A stretch of DNA of 64,000 nt from Eutreptiella sp. 'Long Island Sound 2002'. Its lineage: Eukaryota; Euglenozoa; Euglenophyceae; Eutreptiales; Eutreptiaceae. Positions 45,179 to 57,253 of this stretch are shown here, in pieces (within the stretch, counting starts at the first letter, position 1; every line of letters begins with the position of its first letter). A model generated the notes under the pieces. The model was not told the DNA's origin. It worked only from the letters and a program-made list of their open reading frames with translations, and ran no database searches. The stretch covers positions 118,619,104 through 118,683,103 of the forward strand of contig OZ038379.1 in NCBI GenBank assembly GCA_964036045.1. The letters run 5' to 3'. The position numbers were made by a program, and so were the translations under genes.

Positions 45179-45280
45179 CTCTTCGTTGCAGAAGCCCTTT
45201 TCAAAAATGCCATCACAAGCCACCACAACGAAATCTCCAGGTGCTGCTTCATAGCGGGCTATGGAGGGCTGAGCGATGAC
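45179..45280 (-). CDS. PP2C exon with ACDGIF metal motif
   Basis: A 34-codon exon: acceptor GTTCACAG at 45281, donor GAG|GTGCGT at 45178. It encodes VIAQPSIARYEAAPGDF and VVVACDGIFEKGFCNEE, equivalent to the PP2C line around DEFLVLACDGLWD; the CDG aspartate binds metal. It is the last exon I can place with confidence. Downstream, the final Asp-Asn motif exon is missing or unrecognised. Confidence 0.88.
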
Positions 45281-45439
45281 CTGTGAACAAAATAGCATAC
45301 TGACATGCCTCTGTGTTCATTAGCAGACGGAACAGATGCACAGAACTCCCCTGCTCCTTTCCCTTGCACAGCAAGTATAATCAGACACAGTACCAGCAGT
45401 GATGCCAATTTGAAGATGCATCTCTTCCCGCATGACACA

Positions 45440-46140
45440 GCCCTGGGCACATTAAGATGCACAGCAGCAGGGGCACATCAAGCCGGATAACAGAAGAGCA
45501 AATCAAGAGGCACAGCAGCAGGGCAAAGTAAGAGGGATACCAGCAGAGCACATCACGAGGAAGGGCAGCATGGCACATCACGAGGAATGACAGAAGATCA
45601 CGTCAACAAGGATGGCAGCAGGACGCATGAAGATGCACAGCAGAAGTGCATATAAAGAGGGACGGCCGCAGAGCATTTCAAGAGGGATGACAGAAGGGCA
45701 CATCAGCAGGGACGCAGCAGGGCACATCAAGAGGCACAGCAGCACGGCATGTCACGACGGATGGCAGCAGGGCACATCAAGAGCGACAGCAGCAGGGAGT
45801 ACCAATAGGCATGGCAGCAGGGAATTCCAGGAGGCACATCATGAGGGAGCGCAGCAAGACACATCAAAATCGACAGCAGCAGGGAACACCAAGAGTGATG
45901 GGCACATCATGAAAGATGGCAGCACATCAAGAGGCATGGCATCAGGGCACATCAAGAGGGCGCTATCAGGGCAAATCAAGATGGACAGCAGCAAGGCACA
46001 TCAACAGGAATGGCAGCAGGGCACATCAAGACGCACGGCAGCACGAAACATCCAAAGGAAGGGCGGCTGGTCATATCAACAGGGTCAACAGAAGGGCACA
46101 TCAAGGGGGATGGCAGCAAGGCACATCACAAGGCACAGGT
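45440..46140. repeat. Imperfect ~25-27-bp minisatellite in a PP2C intron
   Basis: Units of the type GGCACATCAAGAGG + ATGGCAGCAG, strongly varied, lie inside the 1.6-kb intron between the last two exons placed. A plus-strand open frame through it (GHIKRHSS, GWQQGTSR patterns) is repeat-derived. 46140-46400 then holds CCAGCCGGGGCAAA-type short repeats. Confidence 0.8.
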
Positions 46141-46385
46141 GCCCTGCTGCTGTGGGACCCTCCCAGCGGCGGCTACACCCGAGTCACCCCATGTGGGGGA
46201 TAGGGACGGCCCGTGGAGGGGTGAGGAGGTGCATGATGGGTCCATTGGCGGGCAAGCAAGTTTTGCCCCAGCCAGCCGGGGCAAAGGTTGATGGGTTTTG
46301 CTCCGTCCGGCTACTTTCGCCCCAGGTGGGCTAGCATTTGCCCCGGCCAGCCGGCGCAAAACTTGTTGGGCTGTATGAAGCCACC

Positions 46386-46510
46386 TGCAAAATTCAGGCC
46401 GCTGCAGCATGCTGCAGCATGTTTCAAAACCTCCACCAACGACTCCTCAAATCTGGTGCTGCGTCATACTGCGGCGGTTGGTGCCTGGACGGCAGTGGGG
46501 GAGCAACACA
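46386..46510. repeat. Dispersed repeat, copy related to 49620-49850
   Basis: GCAGCATGCTGCAGCATG, CAAAACCTCCACCAAC and GGTGCTGC..GTTGGTGCCTGGA recur with changes around 49740-49835. Both copies are in introns of the PP2C gene. No coding content. Confidence 0.55.
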
Positions 46511-46845
46511 CGCTTCTGATGGTACACAGGTGGGGCTGCATCTGCTACATCGGCTGTATTGCCCCAACTGTTAGTCGGACGTGTGGTGTGGCCCTTTGAC
46601 ACCATGGACAGGACGGCACACACCAGTTGTGAACTACAAACAGTGGGTGTACTTGTTGATATGATGCACTCTGATCAGCTACAGCGCCTGCTGTAGCGCA
46701 ACGTTGGGCATATGTTACATACACACACAACGCACAGGACACAAGTAGCGACTGGTGCTCAGGGCTCACTGCAACCTGGGTTCAGGACGGCACACACACA
46801 CACACACACATACACACACAGACAAACACACAGGTGAACACACAC

Positions 46846-46962
46846 CTTCTGCTGCAACTGCACAGGCCCTCCAGCTTTAAAGCGCCGGTCACCGAATGCA
46901 CGTGAAACTGCCAGCATTCCATCAACTCGTCCAGATCCGAAATCCACCCATCCACCGCAGTT
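46846..46962 (-). CDS. PP2C exon with RVDGMLAVSRAFGD motif
   Basis: A 39-codon exon: acceptor GCTCAG at 46963, donor AAG|GTGTGT at 46845. It starts NCGGWVDFGSGRVDG and contains MLAVSRAFGDRRFK, the most conserved PP2C signature after FDGHGG. Phase 0 at both ends. The donor runs straight into a CA-type microsatellite (46793-46832 on the plus strand). Confidence 0.9.
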
Positions 46963-47200
46963 CTGAGCAGCGCAAGGGCCAACAACAACCACCAGACAGG
47001 ACAAAATGAATGGATCGCTCCCTTTCGCCTCTGAAGTGTTGCTGCACTGAACACCTGCTGCAAACGCTTTGGATGTGGTTGCATTTGCATGTTCCTGGAC
47101 ACTCTCTGCAGCAGGTAACTGCAACTGCAAAATAAACGACTTGTGGAGTGGTTCACTGTCACCCATGCACACACCAGACATATTGACCCAGCTCAACACC

Positions 47201-47588
47201 ATAAACCGTACATGGGTCTCGGCGTACATTTCGGCTCGGCATACATTTCGGCTCGGTGTACGTTCGGCCGGCCGAATGTACAGTTTAATCCATCAGCCCC
47301 ACCCCCAGCTACTGCATCCACAGACTATATGCCGCCCTCATGTGTGCACGGGTAATCGCCGTCAACGTTTTTGGGGAACCGCCTTGTCAATGGACCTCAA
47401 ACCACCCCTTACTTCGGCTCGCTTCGCTCGAAATGTTGAGTTTGGGGGGAGGAGGTCGACAAGGGGGGCTTTTGGATTAGACTGTACATTCGGCCGGCCG
47501 AATGTACAGCCGTACATTCAGCGGGCCGGTCGGCCGGCCAAATGTACGCCAAGCCGAAATGTACGCCGAGACCATGTACGGTTTATTC
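47201..47588. mobile_element. Short element with ~85-bp terminal inverted repeats (MITE-like)
   Basis: Left arm 47201-47290 (ATAAACCGTACATGG, TCTCGGCGTACATTTCGGCT, CATTCGGC-type palindromes) is inverted at about 47485-47588. Arms consist of repeated GTACATTTCGGC words; GGCCGGCC occurs in both. The spacer of ~195 bp contains TTCGGCTCGCTTCGCTCG. An 11-bp direct repeat CATATTGACCC stands just outside both ends (47180 and 47597) but is not symmetrically placed. It lies in a PP2C intron. Confidence 0.65.
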
Positions 47589-48313
47589 CACCGGGCATAT
47601 TGACCCCCCCCTCCCCAAGAAAAATACCAATGTATTTGCAATATCACCAACAAACTACTTGATATGAGACGGATGGGGAATATCACCATACACCATTTTA
47701 GTGGCACTGGAGGTAGGCTGGAAGTAGACTGGAGGCACTAGCGAACACCGCATCCACTCAAAAGGACATTGCATGTAACGGACACATTTGTCAACACTGA
47801 GCGGACTTTGGTAATGCACAGAGCAACACTTTGGCAAAGGTGACCAGAAGGAGAACCCATAACTCAGCTGTGTGACAGATGGAGACAGTGGGGTGAGGAG
47901 GCATACTTGGAATTGAGAACCTTTTCAACAGGAGGTCAAAATGTGTAGCCAACCCCCCCCTGCCTTGACGTTGGCACTTGTAGAGTGGGACTCACATCCA
48001 CTCAAAGCGGGTGCAGGTGTGGACAGCGCATTCGGTGTGTGCCTTGTAGGGAATGCCCCTGCCATCCGGGGTTTGGGTTCCCACATGTGGTCATCATGCC
48101 GGGGCATTTGGCGCTTTGGGTTTCGTTTTTGTGTTGGTGAGGCCAGTATGTCTGTCAGGCTGCATCTCGAGTCGCCGCTTGCCCCTCATCTAGGTCCTGG
48201 GGCTGGGATTGGGGTACACCAGGTGTAGTGCCTTCCTACGCCTTGAGCAGATTATCCCCCGCTGTTGCTGCTGTTTGACTGCCTGTTGATTTGGCCCTGA
48301 TAAGCATCAGATG

Positions 48314-49125
48314 CAGACCCGTGGTTAGAAGCGTGCGTGTACGCTTGCGCACACTTAGTTTCCATGGCTATGCACGCTTACGAACGCTTACACCCCAGCC
48401 CTCCACACGCTTTGTGCACGCTTGGGCTTAGGGACACAAGAGGCCCACTGGTTCTCTGCAGAAATAAAAGTGGTGCTCGTGGAGTTGTTGTTTAAGGGAA
48501 CTGTGTTTTGAAAAAGGGCCACAGTCCATTCTGGGCCAACATTTGCAATGATAGCGCCCCACTTGGCCAGGCATCATGCACTACAAGTCCTTAAATGTGT
48601 CCACCAACAAACGGCGATGCTAACCAAAAAGGTAGTGTGAGTGACGAAGAGGAAATTGATAATGTAGTGCAAGGGAAGGGATCATCCTCCATACCTGAGT
48701 ATAATCACTTGCTGGCCGACATGTGGCGGCATGCCTCAGCTAAGAGTATGAGTGTCTACCCCTTTCTGACAAGCATACCACACCACCCTGTGGCGCATGC
48801 AACTTCTGACTTCCACCCCCCACAGTAGTGCCAAACATCCATCTTTCCATACCATGGTTGCTGTTGAAATATATCCATGTGGCAGTGCATGCTTGCCTCT
48901 CCAGTGGGGCCCGAGTAGACCTTGGGTCTGCTTCTAGGTTCATTTTGTACAGCAGCTTTCGCGGCAAAGAGGAAGGAGAACCAAAGAGCCAGACATAATA
49001 CCCCAACACTTGCGCACGCTTGGACGGGGAGATGGCACACGCTTATGCACACTTACCACTCAACACTGTGCATGCTTGTGCACGCTTAACCCTGGTCTGT
49101 GCAAACGTTTCTAACCACAGGTCTA
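48314..49125. mobile_element. Non-autonomous hAT-like MITE, 812 bp, 8-bp target duplication
   Basis: Left end CAGACCCGTGGTTAGAA (48314-48330); the right end read in reverse is TAGACCTGTGGTTAGAA (two mismatches in 17). Flanking 8-mers are ATCAGATG (48306-48313) and ATCAGATC (49126-49133), seven of eight identical. Subterminal GCACGCTT/AAGCGTGC words are abundant at both ends (48330-48425, 49010-49090), the usual place for transposase sites. No transposase coding sequence. It is inserted in a PP2C intron. Confidence 0.75.
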
Positions 49126-50412
49126 ATCAGATCACATGCGTCTGCTCCAGTCGATCTCCGCATTCATGCTGCCAGTGCTTTCCTCCGTTTCATGTTTTGG
49201 CTGATGTCGCCCAGTACTTCTCCTACAAACGTTCTCTGCCATCAGATTGGCTTTTGGATGGAGATTGCAGCTTTCTTCATTGGTTGCCTCAACAAAAAGT
49301 CGTCAAAGAAGTTCAAGGAATGCTTCTTCAATTCAAACCTTCGATTTCCCAGACTGAAATTAAAACTGCTTGGTACATCCCCGTTTCAGCATTGCTCATG
49401 TGGGTTGTGGGCATGTCTTATCCTTGAATCAGTCGCTTCTTTTTTTTGGCCCACTGCCATGTTCCTCTGTTTGCTTCAAGCAGGGAGGTCAATGTCTAGC
49501 GAGTCGCTGCTTTACAACCAGACACAGACAGTAGTATGTCAGTTCCTGTTCCCTTTTCATGCCTCTTGCCCTTGCCCCAGGGATGGGGGCAAGCACCAAC
49601 GGTCCCTAAGAAAAATTTGCTGTGCTGCGGCATGCTTCAAGCCGTAAATGGGGGGTACTTACATTTTCCAGAAGCTGAATGAAACCTAACCCTGACCTGA
49701 GGCTGGTGGGCATAGGAACCATCTGCTTGTTTCTTGTTTTTACCCAAAACATGCCTCAAAACCCCCACCAACAGGCCCCAAAAACAGGTGCTGCAGCATG
49801 CTGCGGCATGCTTCAACTGTTGGTGCTTGGATGGGGGGGGGGGGGTCAAAGTGCGCACAAAGCGTCTGGTTCTGCAGGGAAATCTGGAACCTGGTCCTGG
49901 CCTCCCCCATGAAAAGGCCAATTCAAGGAAGACTTCTTGGCTACCTATTCATCCTAAATTGGAGTACTTCCATCTCTAACAACACTGTGCATGCCCAGCA
50001 CTACTGCCCCGAGGGAGTCAGTGGCACTTCAGTATTTTTCATACCTCGCCAAAACACTAGCAGAGCGGTTGACAAAGTTTGTACCGTTCCACATTTCTTG
50101 GCAATGCATGTAATGTTAAGATTTGGCTACACTCGATTGTACTTAATCTGTGCAGTGTCACTAGTGTGGAGTAGTAGCCTAGTGCAAATTCTACTGACTC
50201 TATTCTGCACCCATGACCACATTCACACCTCCATTGGCATCAGCAAAGGGCAGGCAAACAGAAGCGCATTGCAAACGAATTTTGAGGGTGTAGTGTTCGA
50301 TTTCCTCCAATATTTGGCTGTAGAATGGCTTAGTTTCTGCAAACTGTGCGCACAGTGCATGTTGTTATCCCCCCCCCCACAAAGGAACCACGGGTTTGGA
50401 AGTCAAATTCAC

Positions 50413-50535
50413 CTGGATCCGCGCAACCTCAACCGGCATCGTAGGCTTGTGATCGGTAGTGGCGTGCAGCAGCTGGGTACCACGGCCCAGTAGCACCCGG
50501 GCATCCCCAATGTTACCGCACCAGAGCTGATAGTC
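50413..50535 (-). CDS. PP2C exon with GDAR and DHKP motifs
   Basis: A 41-codon exon with acceptor TTCCACAG at 50536 and donor CAG|GTGAAT at 50412. It encodes DYQLWCGNIGDARVLL, ATTDHKPTMP and EVARIQ, matching the central beta strands and the DHKP-E-RI line of PP2C. Phase 0 at both ends. It lies 6.7 kb from the preceding exon. Confidence 0.88.
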
Positions 50536-53099
50536 CTGTGGAAAGGAAAACAGGAAAAGGTCGAGCCGAGCGGTGCTGAGATGGGCCTGGCAGAGTGCTA
50601 GCCATGGCTTTCAGGACGAACCAACACTGACAAGTGCAATTGAGCCTGACTTCCTGGAGAGCCTACTGCAAGCGTTGTAACTGCCGCTGGGGCCCAAGCA
50701 TGGACTTGAACCACTCAAACATGGGCATGGGGTTGATGCACTGCCAGCTGGGAGCTGGCCATGGAGATAATGCATGTGTGGAACGCTGTATGGATCCGTA
50801 ACGTGTTGGCTGCCACGACCCAATCTTAAGGAGACACAGGAATGGTGGAGCCCAAACAGTGGACTTCTAATGGACACGTTACAAAAGAGGGGAGGTTTTA
50901 GGTAATGCGCACATCCGCCAACTGGCCAACCAAATGAAATCCCCCCCCCCCCCGTCCGCCAAGACCATCGCCCCCCCAGGAAAACAGCCTCTTTTGTAAA
51001 GATCCATCATACCCCCCCCCCCCCCCGGGGGGGGAGCCTCATTTATACAGACCCATCACAACTGCAAGTTGAATGAAAGAAATTTTCCTTGCATATTCTG
51101 ACTGACAGGAGGTAATAAATGTGAGTTTGTGTGTAGGCAGTGGGCGTTCATGGGGGAAACTATAATCTGGGGAACAGATGCTTGATGGTGTCCAAGGAGC
51201 AAACTGCTGAAGCAGCTTGTGCACCCCAAGGCCCCAAATTGGTGAGGCATCAAGGTTGTATGAAGCCTGTTGTAATGAGTTCTTGAGGGGGAGGAGACTA
51301 ATTGTGACCTCTATGAGTGCATGAGAGCCCTGTTGCCAACCCCCAACCGTTTTTTCAGGGTCTTCAGTCCCTCTTATTGGAAATCGCCCCTCCCAGGATC
51401 CCGATGGCCCCATGGGGTGAGAAACACAAAATGGATGTAAACTTGTTGTACATGGGATATTTGATTGTTGTGGGTGGTCACAATTCACAACTGGTTTTGG
51501 AAATTGTTTTATTGCCTTCAGCAAGTCCACCTCCTAGAGATGTGCTCCAAAAAATTCACCGCAGAGTGGGCCCTGTGTTTTGCATGCATCTATACAATCT
51601 GCCCTTGATGGGGGTCCATGAACAGCAACAATGGGCTTTGTTGGTGCTACATGCTCCAAAAAAATTTTGCCTTATGGGGGGGGGCGGGGGCAAGGAATGT
51701 CAATCAATATTAGCCAGGGATAGGACCCTAGACCTCCGCGTTGCTTAGGGAGCCCAATGTATTGGACTTGGGTATATTCACAACCAACAGGCCAACGAAG
51801 TTTTGCCCACCATCCTATCTTTGAGTACTCCTGGATCAGCCCCGGTAGGAGGTCCCTATGTTGAGACGAACTATTTTCAGGATGGCAGCCTTCTGAAAAA
51901 TTGTAGTTTGGGGGCAACTCCTGATGACGCTTGCGGGAGCCTTAGGCCAGACTTGGATCATCATTTGGTGACAACGAGGACAAAAACGGCTATCTTTGGG
52001 GTCAATGGACAACTCGGGGTCATTTGTACACCTGTTGTCACCAAATGACAACCCAGACTTGGCCCCACAGCACACATGGATCAATCATCAAAGGTTGCTC
52101 GAAAACCACAATTTACATTTACATTTACAAGCTACGTAACCTTTAAGACAGCCTAGAAATGGCTAAGTCCTCACCAATGGGTGCCCGCGACGAGGCTGAC
52201 TAAGAGTACCCAAAGATAGGACCTGTGGACACAAGCCATTTGTTAGATGTTTTATACAACAAAAACGAAATGAATGGGACTTAGAAATGAAGAGACGAAT
52301 AGTGGCGGCCATAGGGGAACCAAATTCTCTCTCCCCCCACCTGGGCCTACAAAAAATTTGGGGTTTCTGGCCCTGCGGACTCAGGGCCCTGATAGCTTAT
52401 TGGGGTAGTTTTGTTGGACAAAACAAGGATGTTGCAAGGGGTGAAACCTGAAATGTCCCTTTGGCTATGGCGCGCGAATAGCCACAAATAGGCGGCATGT
52501 GGTGTTGCCCATACATGCAGGCCCACTTGATTTGATCTAACAATGGTTGCTAACTGCCTTCGACAAATCCACCTCGCAGAGATGTCAACAACTACCACAG
52601 ACTGGGCAACGTGCTTTGCCCAAAGCCATCCAAATGGCCTCACTTTGTGACAACCAGCATCAAACGGGCCCATAGACACCAATAGGTGGCCTCATTGAGT
52701 TCCATAGGAGTTGACCCAAAGCTGCGATTTGTTAGACAACCCATATGCACTTGAAATCCGCTTTACCCCACACTTGTCGGTCCCATCTTGGGGACCCCAA
52801 GATCGGACCTAAGGCCACCACCATTGCTTGGGGTTCATAAAGAAAAAGTGGGGATGCAAGTCTAGATGATTACATAGTGGCTACAGTAGGCCAAGTTTTT
52901 TTTTCACCTACACCCATCCCATCCCCCACTTCTAAAGAGGGTTTCACCTCGAGGAGTTAGCACCCCTTTTACCTCAAAGTAACGACAACGACTGCGAGAT
53001 CAAAACAGGCATCGCATACCCCCAAGGGGCTACATTGTAGATTTGACATTGTAGATTTGACGTCTTGATTGCTATTTCCGATCAAATGACCCCATTGAG

Positions 53100-53500
53100 G
53101 TGTTGACTGAGGCCCCCTTTCAGTCCCCTCCCATTTCCCATCTTGTGCAGCGTTGAGGTCCTTATGTCCCCTCCTAGGATCCTTGGACCCCCTCCCAGGG
53201 TCCTTGCGTTCACTTGTTGCATTTGGGTCCTGTGGGTCCTCTCCCATTCCGCATCTCGCATAGCATCGAGGTCCTTGGGTCCCATCTCAGGTTGTTGGTT
53301 TGCCTCCCATATTGCATTAGGGTCCTATGGATGTCCTACCATTCTCCATCTTGTGCAACATTGCGGTCTCGGGGCCTGCTAGTAGGGTGTTTGGATCCCC
53401 TCCCATGTTGCATTGGTTCTTGCCCCCCACCCCCGTTCCGCATCTTGTGAAGCATGGGGCCCTTGGGTCCCCTCCCGTGTTGCATAGGGTCTTGGGTATT
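53100..53500. repeat. Degenerate ~50-60-bp tandem repeat
   Basis: Repeated CCTTGGGTCCC, CTCCCATTCCGCATCTTG and CATGTTGCATTGGG-like words at roughly regular spacing. It lies within the large PP2C intron; no coding content. Confidence 0.6.
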
Positions 53501-54199
53501 AGGCGCTCAACCCCCCCACCTTCAAACAATAGGGAGGGGATCCAAGGGCCCATGCTTCACAATGTGCGGAATAGAACATTGAAAAATTCTTCGGGAAACA
53601 TGTTTTAGGTCCGACAAGGATGTTCTTACAAGGTGTTTAATGTTAAAATTCGCAGGTTGGGGTGTGATCCACGATTAGTCCTTGTCAATGCGGGTTGGTG
53701 CCGCTTGTGTCTTGTGTTTGCCCATGAAGTAACAAGCCTCTTGAATGGTGTCCCTAGTCACCCCACCCTTCAAACAAATTTTTCCTCTTGAAGGGGAAAG
53801 CGGCCACAGACCAAGCCATGTTCACCTTGGAAGGGTAATGTGAGGGGTGATGTGAAGGGGGTGATGTGAAGGGTTGGAAAGCGGCACTGTCGTGTTTGTG
53901 TGTTCCAATTGGATTAGCTTCGTTGCTGCATCTATTGAGCGAAAGGCCCAAATGCTACTATTGATGCAATTTTCATTGTGTTGCTAGTTGTTGTGTGCAT
54001 TGTGATTGTCTTCAATAACATTTTGTCATGGGGAGTCGGGATGCAAATGGGGCGGGGCAGATGAATCTTGGTTCACCTATTGCGTCCACTATGCATCAAC
54101 TCCTGTGGTTTTTGCCTTCAACTTGGCCTCAAAACCACTGGCACAATTTCAGGGACCCCTACTCAACCCCCCCACCGGGGCCCTCCGGTGGGGACCTAC

Positions 54200-54990
54200 A
54201 CATCAACTGTCATAGTGCCCCTCACCTCACATCACTTCTCACATTAGCCCTCACATCGCCCCTCGCACAAAAGCGTCACATCATGGCTTCTCATCACCCC
54301 TTCACATCACCCCTCACTGCATCCCTTCACATCCAATCTTCACACTGTCCTTCATAGCACCCCAAACATCACCTGCCACATCACACATCACATCACCTCT
54401 ACCATCATCCCTCACAGCACCCCTTCAAATCACCCCTTGCATCAGCCTTCGCAATTTTTATTCCCTTTCCTTTCACATCACTGTTCACACCACCACTAAT
54501 TAACATCACCCCTTCTCATGGCCTCTTAAAAATGGCCCGTCACAACACCCTGTCCCCTCACGCCGCTCCTTGCATCAACCCTTTACATCACCCGTCACAT
54601 CACCCCTCACATTACCCCTTCACATCAACCCTTCTTATTACTCCCTCACACCACCTCTTGCATCACTTCTCAGATAGCCCCTACACCAGCGCGTCACTTC
54701 ATCCTTTGCATCATGCCTTCACACCACCCCTCACATGGCCCCTCACACCACTCACCCTTCACATCACCACTTCACATCACTCTTCACATCACTTCTTTGG
54801 TGGCCCCTCCACATTAATCCTGGTAACACCGCGTGTCAGCGATGATAATGCAAAGCTGTGATGTCAAGGTTGATGTGAAGGGGTGATGTGAACGCATGCG
54901 AGGGGTGGAGTGATGGGGTGAAGGGGTGGCGTGAAGGGGCGATGGTAGCGGCGATGTAGAGGGGCGATGTGACGGGTGATGATGTGAAGC
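54200..54990. repeat. CATCACCCCT-type simple repeat with opposed copy
   Basis: 54200-54830 is an imperfect array of CACATCACCCCTTCA words on the plus strand. 54865-54990 is the same sequence type in opposite orientation (GTGAAGGGGTGATGTG). The two could pair as a long imperfect hairpin in the intron transcript. Confidence 0.75.
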
Positions 54991-55077
54991 GGTGATGCTG
55001 ATCACATGCATTGTTTTACAAACACGCCGGTCCAAAAGGCATGGCGAATTTCACCTCAATGAGACAGGGGAAATGAA

Positions 55078-56746
55078 CAGGCATCCGCGTTAGCCGCGGT
55101 TGAATTAGCCGCCTAGCCGCAGGGGCTTGGAAAGATGGAAAAATGGGGGGAAATGGGGGAAAGTGGGGGGGAATAATGATTGCCTTTGGTTAATTTTCAG
55201 TCTAATGCTCACCATTGGTTGTAGTGTCCCATTTTTTTTTGCAATGTGTGGCCTGTCACAAGTAGCAATGCAACATAAAGTATCACACAATGCCAACACA
55301 CTTGACTCACGGTGCTGGCACTGTGCCATTGAAACAAAAAGAGACATACGCCTTATGGGTGCCCTCCTGCATGTTATGCTGCTCAGAGCGCATACGCTTC
55401 CAAACTGAGAAAGTTCTTTCTACATCACATGAAGTGTGTGGTACCCTAAGCATGCGTCTAACTAATTCATACATGAGAGGTGGGCGTATTGACATGCCTT
55501 CCCACCATTCCAGAATGTCGAAATTGCGGCTTTCGGCTGCTACACTCTCCCTATACAACCACCATTCACCGCTTTGTACAATTGCTTGACACGTCGGAGG
55601 GGAAGACATGAGGAAAATCCTCAATCGAAGCGGGCAATGTGGCAATTCGCTCGGGGTCACAAATTCGGGCTTCTTTAGCAAACCACAAATGCTTTGACAC
55701 GTACTTCCATAGTTTTTGTGTAGCACTCTCCAAGATTTCTATAAACGGGCCTTGCCACAACGCAGCATTATACATATTGCTTCTGTTTGCTTGTTTCTTG
55801 TGCAATCGTGCAACAGTCAGGGCCTTCAGCCGCTTTTGCTCAACATTGGTTTGCAAGCTAGAATGTAACGTGTGTACTCCATTGTACACCCTGTGAATGT
55901 GGGGCTTTGGCTTTCTGGTTTGCTCTGCATTGTGGAAAGTTGCTGCCACAGCTACTTGAACGCAGTCCATGACTTCAAAACCCTCCTGTGCATGCTCAAC
56001 CACAAAAACAGCCTGCAAACGCACCAAATCCTTGTTGCCCTGCAGCCACGCCAAGAGGTCAGTCATTGTGACACGGCAATCTGGTAAACGGGCTTCCATT
56101 GTTAGCCACTCTGAAAAAATGGTAAAATGATTGGCATGCCGTGCGGCACAATCATACCAACATGACCAGCGTGTGTCTGCCCAATCTGATAGGACATTCA
56201 CTTGCCCACCTGAAGGATGTCTCTTGAAGAAATTGCGCAATCTGTTGCCCTGCGCACATTTTTCTTCCCCTTCAACAAAGACCTGGTCTGCATCATATAG
56301 TCACACAAAATGGCCAAATGGGGATGGTCCTGAAATGCAACACATCTAACGCGGACGGCACTGGGAAAGCAGGGTTTCAGTTGCCTCTTGAAAGCCCCTT
56401 CTAGACAAAAATGCTGTCATTGAATGCTTTAAGAAGAGGAGCTGACATTTGCTGTGCAACAGTGGGGAACATGTTTGCCCTAGGATCCTGAACTGCTCCC
56501 GAAAAATGGAAAAATGGAGGAAAAATGGAAGAAAACACAACAAATCCAAATATAGATGTACTGTACCAGGGTGTTCAACTGCTATGGAAAATAGAAAATG
56601 GGAAAATGGAAGGAAAATGGGCGCCAAACCTTAAAATGCAGTGAGAAAAAAGAGAAAAATTCGCTAGCTGAAACTAGCCGACTGGAAAAATGGAAATTTT
56701 TGGCCTAGCCAACAATAGCCGATTTGTCGGCTAACGCGGAGGCTTG
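55078..56746 (-). mobile_element. hAT-family transposon remnant with 19-bp TIRs
   Basis: Left end CAGGCATCCGCGTTAGCCG (55078-55096) and reverse of the right end CAAGCCTCCGCGTTAGCCG (56728-56746) match in 17 of 19 bases. AATGAA directly flanks both ends (55072-55077 and 56747-56752), shorter than the 8 bp normal for hAT. TAGCCG and related words are repeated just inside both ends. It contains a transposase fragment on the minus strand. At 1.67 kb it is too short for a full hAT, so it is an internally deleted or decayed copy. Confidence 0.75.
55307..56240 (-). pseudogene. hAT transposase fragment (C-terminal half) with frameshift
   Basis: The first frame (56240 to 55566) has NVLSDWADTRWSCWYDCAA, the TRW region of hAT transposases, then a helical region. 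A change of phase in the overlap 55566-55726 leads to the dimerisation domain: FDILEWWEGM, LMYELVRRMLRVPHTSCDVE and ERTFSVWKRMRSEQ, the WW...L..VP..S...ERxFS line of the hATC domain. The frame ends at 55307. The upstream BED zinc finger and the first catalytic Asp region are not seen; DADQVFVEGEEKCAQGN just upstream in the first frame may be residual. Not functional. Confidence 0.82.
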
Positions 56747-57253
56747 AATGAAGCCAGCCCTAGGCAGCCCTAGACCTCCCATGCGGCAGTCCTTCATTCA
56801 AAAATACCGGTGAACTACATCCATTGAGGGAAACACCAATCAACCAACAACTGCTGTCAGTGAACCGCCACGTGCTGTCAGTCAATTGACAACTGCAGTC
56901 TTTGATAGTGCTCCTCAGCCATAAGCAAGAAGAGGGCGAAACAACCATGGTGACTGGTGGACCCCAAACAACACTGCACATTGGTGTATGGGGACGTGCC
57001 TGGCAGACCCCCATCATGACTGGGTTTGATGGCTATGCCCTTGGTCCCTCACGCCAGCTCCTTCTGTCTGCTCCTCAGAATCCGTCTCAGCTCACCGTTG
57101 CTCTACTTCCATCCCCTCCCAGCTAGTGCGTCACTGTGCAAGGGCCCCACCCCAATTCTTGGTAGTCCTGTGCAATTTCCTCTGCAACGAAGCAGTTTTC
57201 ATCAAAGATCCACTCCTGGGCCGTAGGACAATGAGACAAACAGGGACCCACAC

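Larger units (their letters stand above)
50536..57253 (-). other. 6.7-kb PP2C intron packed with repeats
   Basis: Contents from low to high coordinates: C-run and C15G8 palindromic homopolymer near 50940-51035; unremarkable sequence 51050-53000; degenerate CCTTGGGTCCCCTCCC repeats 53100-53500; CATCACCCC-type repeats 54200-54830 with reversed GGGTGATGTGAAGG repeats at 53830-53875 and 54865-54990; a hAT element 55078-56746; unique sequence to the exon. No additional PP2C exon was recognised in it. Confidence 0.75.

Noticed and set aside
44780-45286. 168-codon plus-strand open frame
   Set aside because: It is antisense to the PP2C exon at 45179-45280, which has splice sites and a CDG motif; the plus-strand product has no recognised domain.
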